Shown here piece after piece: positions 62,223-64,000 of a DNA stretch of 64,000 nt. The stretch is from Aeromonas piscicola (GTDB taxonomy: Bacteria; Pseudomonadota; Gammaproteobacteria; Enterobacterales; Aeromonadaceae). Where the stretch lies: contig NZ_CDBL01000052.1 of NCBI RefSeq assembly GCF_000820005.1, positions 186,001 through 250,000 of the forward strand, in the 5' to 3' direction. The stretch's first letter is position 1, and each line of letters begins with the position of its first letter. The notes beneath the pieces are model-generated. The model had not been told where the DNA came from. It worked only from the letters and a program-made list of their open reading frames with translations, and did not search any database. Position numbers and translations under genes: made by a program.

Positions 62223-62621
62223 TCAATATTGCTTGACCTTGATCAGCTGGCGCCGCTCCTGCTTGTCGGGACGACGCTCCGGGCTGGGGGCAAACTGGCT
62301 GTTGAAGCGGCGCGCCTCGCTGTTCTCGGCCCGTTTTTTCAGGCTGGCTTCCGTCTCTTCATAGAGCAGCTGGGCCAGCGGGGCGGACTTGCGCTGTTCG
62401 CTCACTTGCAGCACCCGCACCTCCCGTTCGTCCTGGCCTTGCCAGACACGGATGAGGGCACCGGCTTCGACGGCCTTGCCCGGCTTGCTGCGCTGGCCGT
62501 TGTAGTGCACCTTGCCCCCTTCAATCTGATCGCGGGCCAGGCTGCGGGTCTTGTAAAAACGCGCCGCCCACAACCATTTGTCGAGGCGGACCTGGGTTGT
62601 GGTTTCTGCGGGATTCGGCAT
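62223..62621 (-). CDS. hslR: Ribosome-associated heat-shock protein Hsp15
   Basis: 132 residues. An S4 RNA-binding domain (RLDKWLWAARFYKTRSLARDQIEGGKVHYNGQRSKPGKAVEAG) followed by a basic C-terminal tail. Hsp15 binds 50S subunits carrying stalled nascent chains and helps recycle them. ATG 62621 gives the family length (E. coli 133); the longer frame upstream is not needed. Confidence 0.95.
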   Translation of the reverse strand: MPNPAETTTQVRLDKWLWAARFYKTRSLARDQIEGGKVHYNGQRSKPGKAVEAGALIRVWQGQDEREVRVLQVSEQRKSAPLAQLLYEETEASLKKRAENSEARRFNSQFAPSPERRPDKQERRQLIKVKQY

Positions 62622-62811
62622 GAATCGACTCCGGGATGGCTGAAAGGGGAGCCTGATTATACCAGAGGCAGGCCTCGGGATAGAAACGGGGGGGCTGATG
62701 GTGTGACGGAATGTCAATTTTCGCAGCTTCATCCCATCCGGTCGGTTGTCTCTGGGTCCATTGCCGTACACAATAGCCAACCGATTTGGATGCCAGAATA
62801 TATTGATAAAC

Positions 62812-63684
62812 ATGACGCTACCGTTCAGGGATGACTTGTTGAGCTCCCTTCTGGCCCGTTGCAAAACCGTGCCGCTCTCCCGTTTCAGCCAGCCCCTGTT
62901 CTGGCTTCTGCTGCTGTTGCTGGCCCACCAGTGCGCGGGTCTCACCTGGCGTCTGCTGGATCTCGGCAGCCAGCAGGCCAGCCAACCTTGGCAACCGGCC
63001 ATGGTCACCAGTCAGGGCCAAGGCTCGGCCCGGCTCGATCTCGGCGGCATCAGCCGGCTGGCGCTGTTTGGCAAGGCGAAGCAACAGGCCCAGGCGGCCG
63101 ATGCTGTCGCAGCCGATGCTCCCAAGACTCAGCTCAACGCCCAGCTCAACGGTGTGTTGGCCAGTTCGGATCCGGCCAAATCCATCGCCATCATCGCTCA
63201 CAACGGCGTGCAGAACTCCTATGGCATCGGTGATTTCATCGATGGCACCCAGGCCAAGATCCGTCAGGTGTTCGCCGACCGAGTCATCATAGAACGTGAC
63301 GCGCGGGACGAGACCCTGATGCTGGACGGGGAAGAGTACGGCAAGCCCCTGCCCAAACCGGGCAATCAGGATGGCAAGCTCTCTTCGGTGCGCAGCGAAC
63401 TGCTGGGCAACCCCGGCAAGATCACCGATTACCTCAATATTTCCCCGGTGCGGGTGGATGGTCGCATGGTCGGCTATCGCCTCAATCCGGGCAGCAATCC
63501 AGAGCTGTTCAATCAACTCGGTCTGGTCGCCAACGACATGGCGGTCAGCATCAATGGCCTGGATTTGCGGGATAACGCTCAGGCCATGCAGGCAATGCAG
63601 CAGGTGGCGGGCGCCACGGAAATGACCGTCACCGTCGAGCGGCAAGGACAGCTCTACGACGTTTATGTCGGCTTGTCAGAATAA
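62812..63684 (+). CDS. exeC: Type II secretion protein GspC (ExeC)
   Basis: 290 residues. A short cytoplasmic start, one membrane helix (LFWLLLLLLAHQCAGLTW), then the periplasmic HR domain (LFGKAKQQAQ, LNGVLASSDPAKSIAIIAHNGVQNSYGIGDFI) and a C-terminal PDZ-like domain (GYRLNPGSNPELFNQLGLVANDMAVSINGLDL). GspC links the inner-membrane platform to the secretin GspD, whose gene follows. First gene of the exe operon; ATG 62812 matches the size of A. hydrophila ExeC. Confidence 0.96.
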   Translation: MTLPFRDDLLSSLLARCKTVPLSRFSQPLFWLLLLLLAHQCAGLTWRLLDLGSQQASQPWQPAMVTSQGQGSARLDLGGISRLALFGKAKQQAQAADAVAADAPKTQLNAQLNGVLASSDPAKSIAIIAHNGVQNSYGIGDFIDGTQAKIRQVFADRVIIERDARDETLMLDGEEYGKPLPKPGNQDGKLSSVRSELLGNPGKITDYLNISPVRVDGRMVGYRLNPGSNPELFNQLGLVANDMAVSINGLDLRDNAQAMQAMQQVAGATEMTVTVERQGQLYDVYVGLSE

Positions 63685-63705
63685 TGATTTGGAGTAGCAC
63701 CAAGA

Positions 63706-64000
63706 ATGATAAATAAAGGGAAGGGCTGGCGTCTGGCCACGGTTGCAGCGGCGCTGATGATGGCGGGCTCTGCCTGGGCCACCGAGTATTCTGCCAGTTT
63801 CAAGAATGCCGACATCGAAGAGTTCATCAACACGGTCGGCAAGAACCTGAGCAAGACCATCATCATAGAGCCTTCGGTGCGCGGCAAGATCAACGTCCGC
63901 AGTTACGACCTGCTCAACGAGGAGCAGTACTACCAGTTCTTCCTGAGCGTGCTGGATGTCTATGGCTTTGCCGTGGTGCCCATGGATAACGGTGTGCTCA
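63706..64000 (+). CDS. exeD: Type II secretion secretin GspD (ExeD), N-terminal part
   Basis: The first ~98 residues of the outer-membrane secretin. Signal peptide ends GSAWATEYS, then the N0 domain (SFKNADIEEFINTVGKNLSKTIIIEPSVRG, VRSYDLLNEEQYYQFFLSVLDVYGFAVV). It continues past the right edge. Follows exeC by 21 bp, in the standard gsp order. The channel exports proteins such as the lipase and collagenase of this window (inference from Aeromonas biology). Confidence 0.95.
   Translation, partial: MINKGKGWRLATVAAALMMAGSAWATEYSASFKNADIEEFINTVGKNLSKTIIIEPSVRGKINVRSYDLLNEEQYYQFFLSVLDVYGFAVVPMDNGVL

Overview
The window is a GC-rich (roughly 60 %) gammaproteobacterial chromosome segment and almost certainly Aeromonas. 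The evidence is a LuxI/LuxR pair of AhyI/AhyR type beside an argP (iciA) gene, the start of an exe-type type II secretion operon (exeC-exeD), a ~915-residue M9 collagenase, a lipase with its own foldase, and a compact menaquinone cluster. I see no tRNA, rRNA, CRISPR array or intact insertion sequence.

Layout. 1-6.8 kb: lipase/foldase operon, a Fur-box-preceded operon of a small TPR-like protein and Mn superoxide dismutase, a SanA-like DUF218 protein, and a secreted collagenase. 6.8-16.2 kb: an accessory fimbrial region. It holds a 110-aa pilin-like protein whose leader is a class I cyclic-di-GMP riboswitch, about 0.65 kb of AT-rich regulatory DNA with a perfect FNR box and an 8-bp tandem repeat, a six-gene chaperone-usher operon (pilin, secreted orphan, usher, chaperone, two-domain adhesin, second pilin) and a convergent ToxR/CadC-type membrane regulator. 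16.2-24.5 kb: menF-menD-menH-menB-menC-menE, with menA divergent. 24.8-28.5 kb: btsT/cstA-yjiX-yjiA pyruvate/peptide uptake module. 28.5-32.5 kb: PepSY membrane protein, small orphans, a YkgJ cysteine-cluster protein with a duplicated tail, and dbpA. 33-40.8 kb: nupC, YdjM-like protein, cytochrome b561/PepSY pair, yaiI, zntB, a mini-MscS channel, a DnaJ-related protein and a Na+/H+ antiporter. 41-45 kb: mtlA-mtlD-mtlR with three CRP sites upstream. 45-52.9 kb: DUF418 protein/TetR pair, RNase II, argP, the AHL quorum-sensing pair, argO. 53-64 kb: cpdB, SlyB-like lipoprotein, GNAT, ygbA, aminopeptidase P/GntR pair, pckA, hslO, hslR, then exeC and the start of exeD.

Most notable point: the fimbrial region layers several inputs that can be read directly in the DNA. 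They are a c-di-GMP riboswitch with a Shine-Dalgarno-sequestering stem in front of a miniature pilin, an FNR palindrome and a slippage-prone octamer array upstream of the divergent operon, an ATTAATGAG motif recurring in three of its control regions, and an orphan ToxR-family regulator.

Two further oddities look like recombination scars. The 5' end of menB and the 3' end of a ykgJ-like gene each have a partial, mostly synonymously diverged second copy next to the intact gene. A small reading frame ending in a strong terminator lies between argP and the AHL synthase gene.
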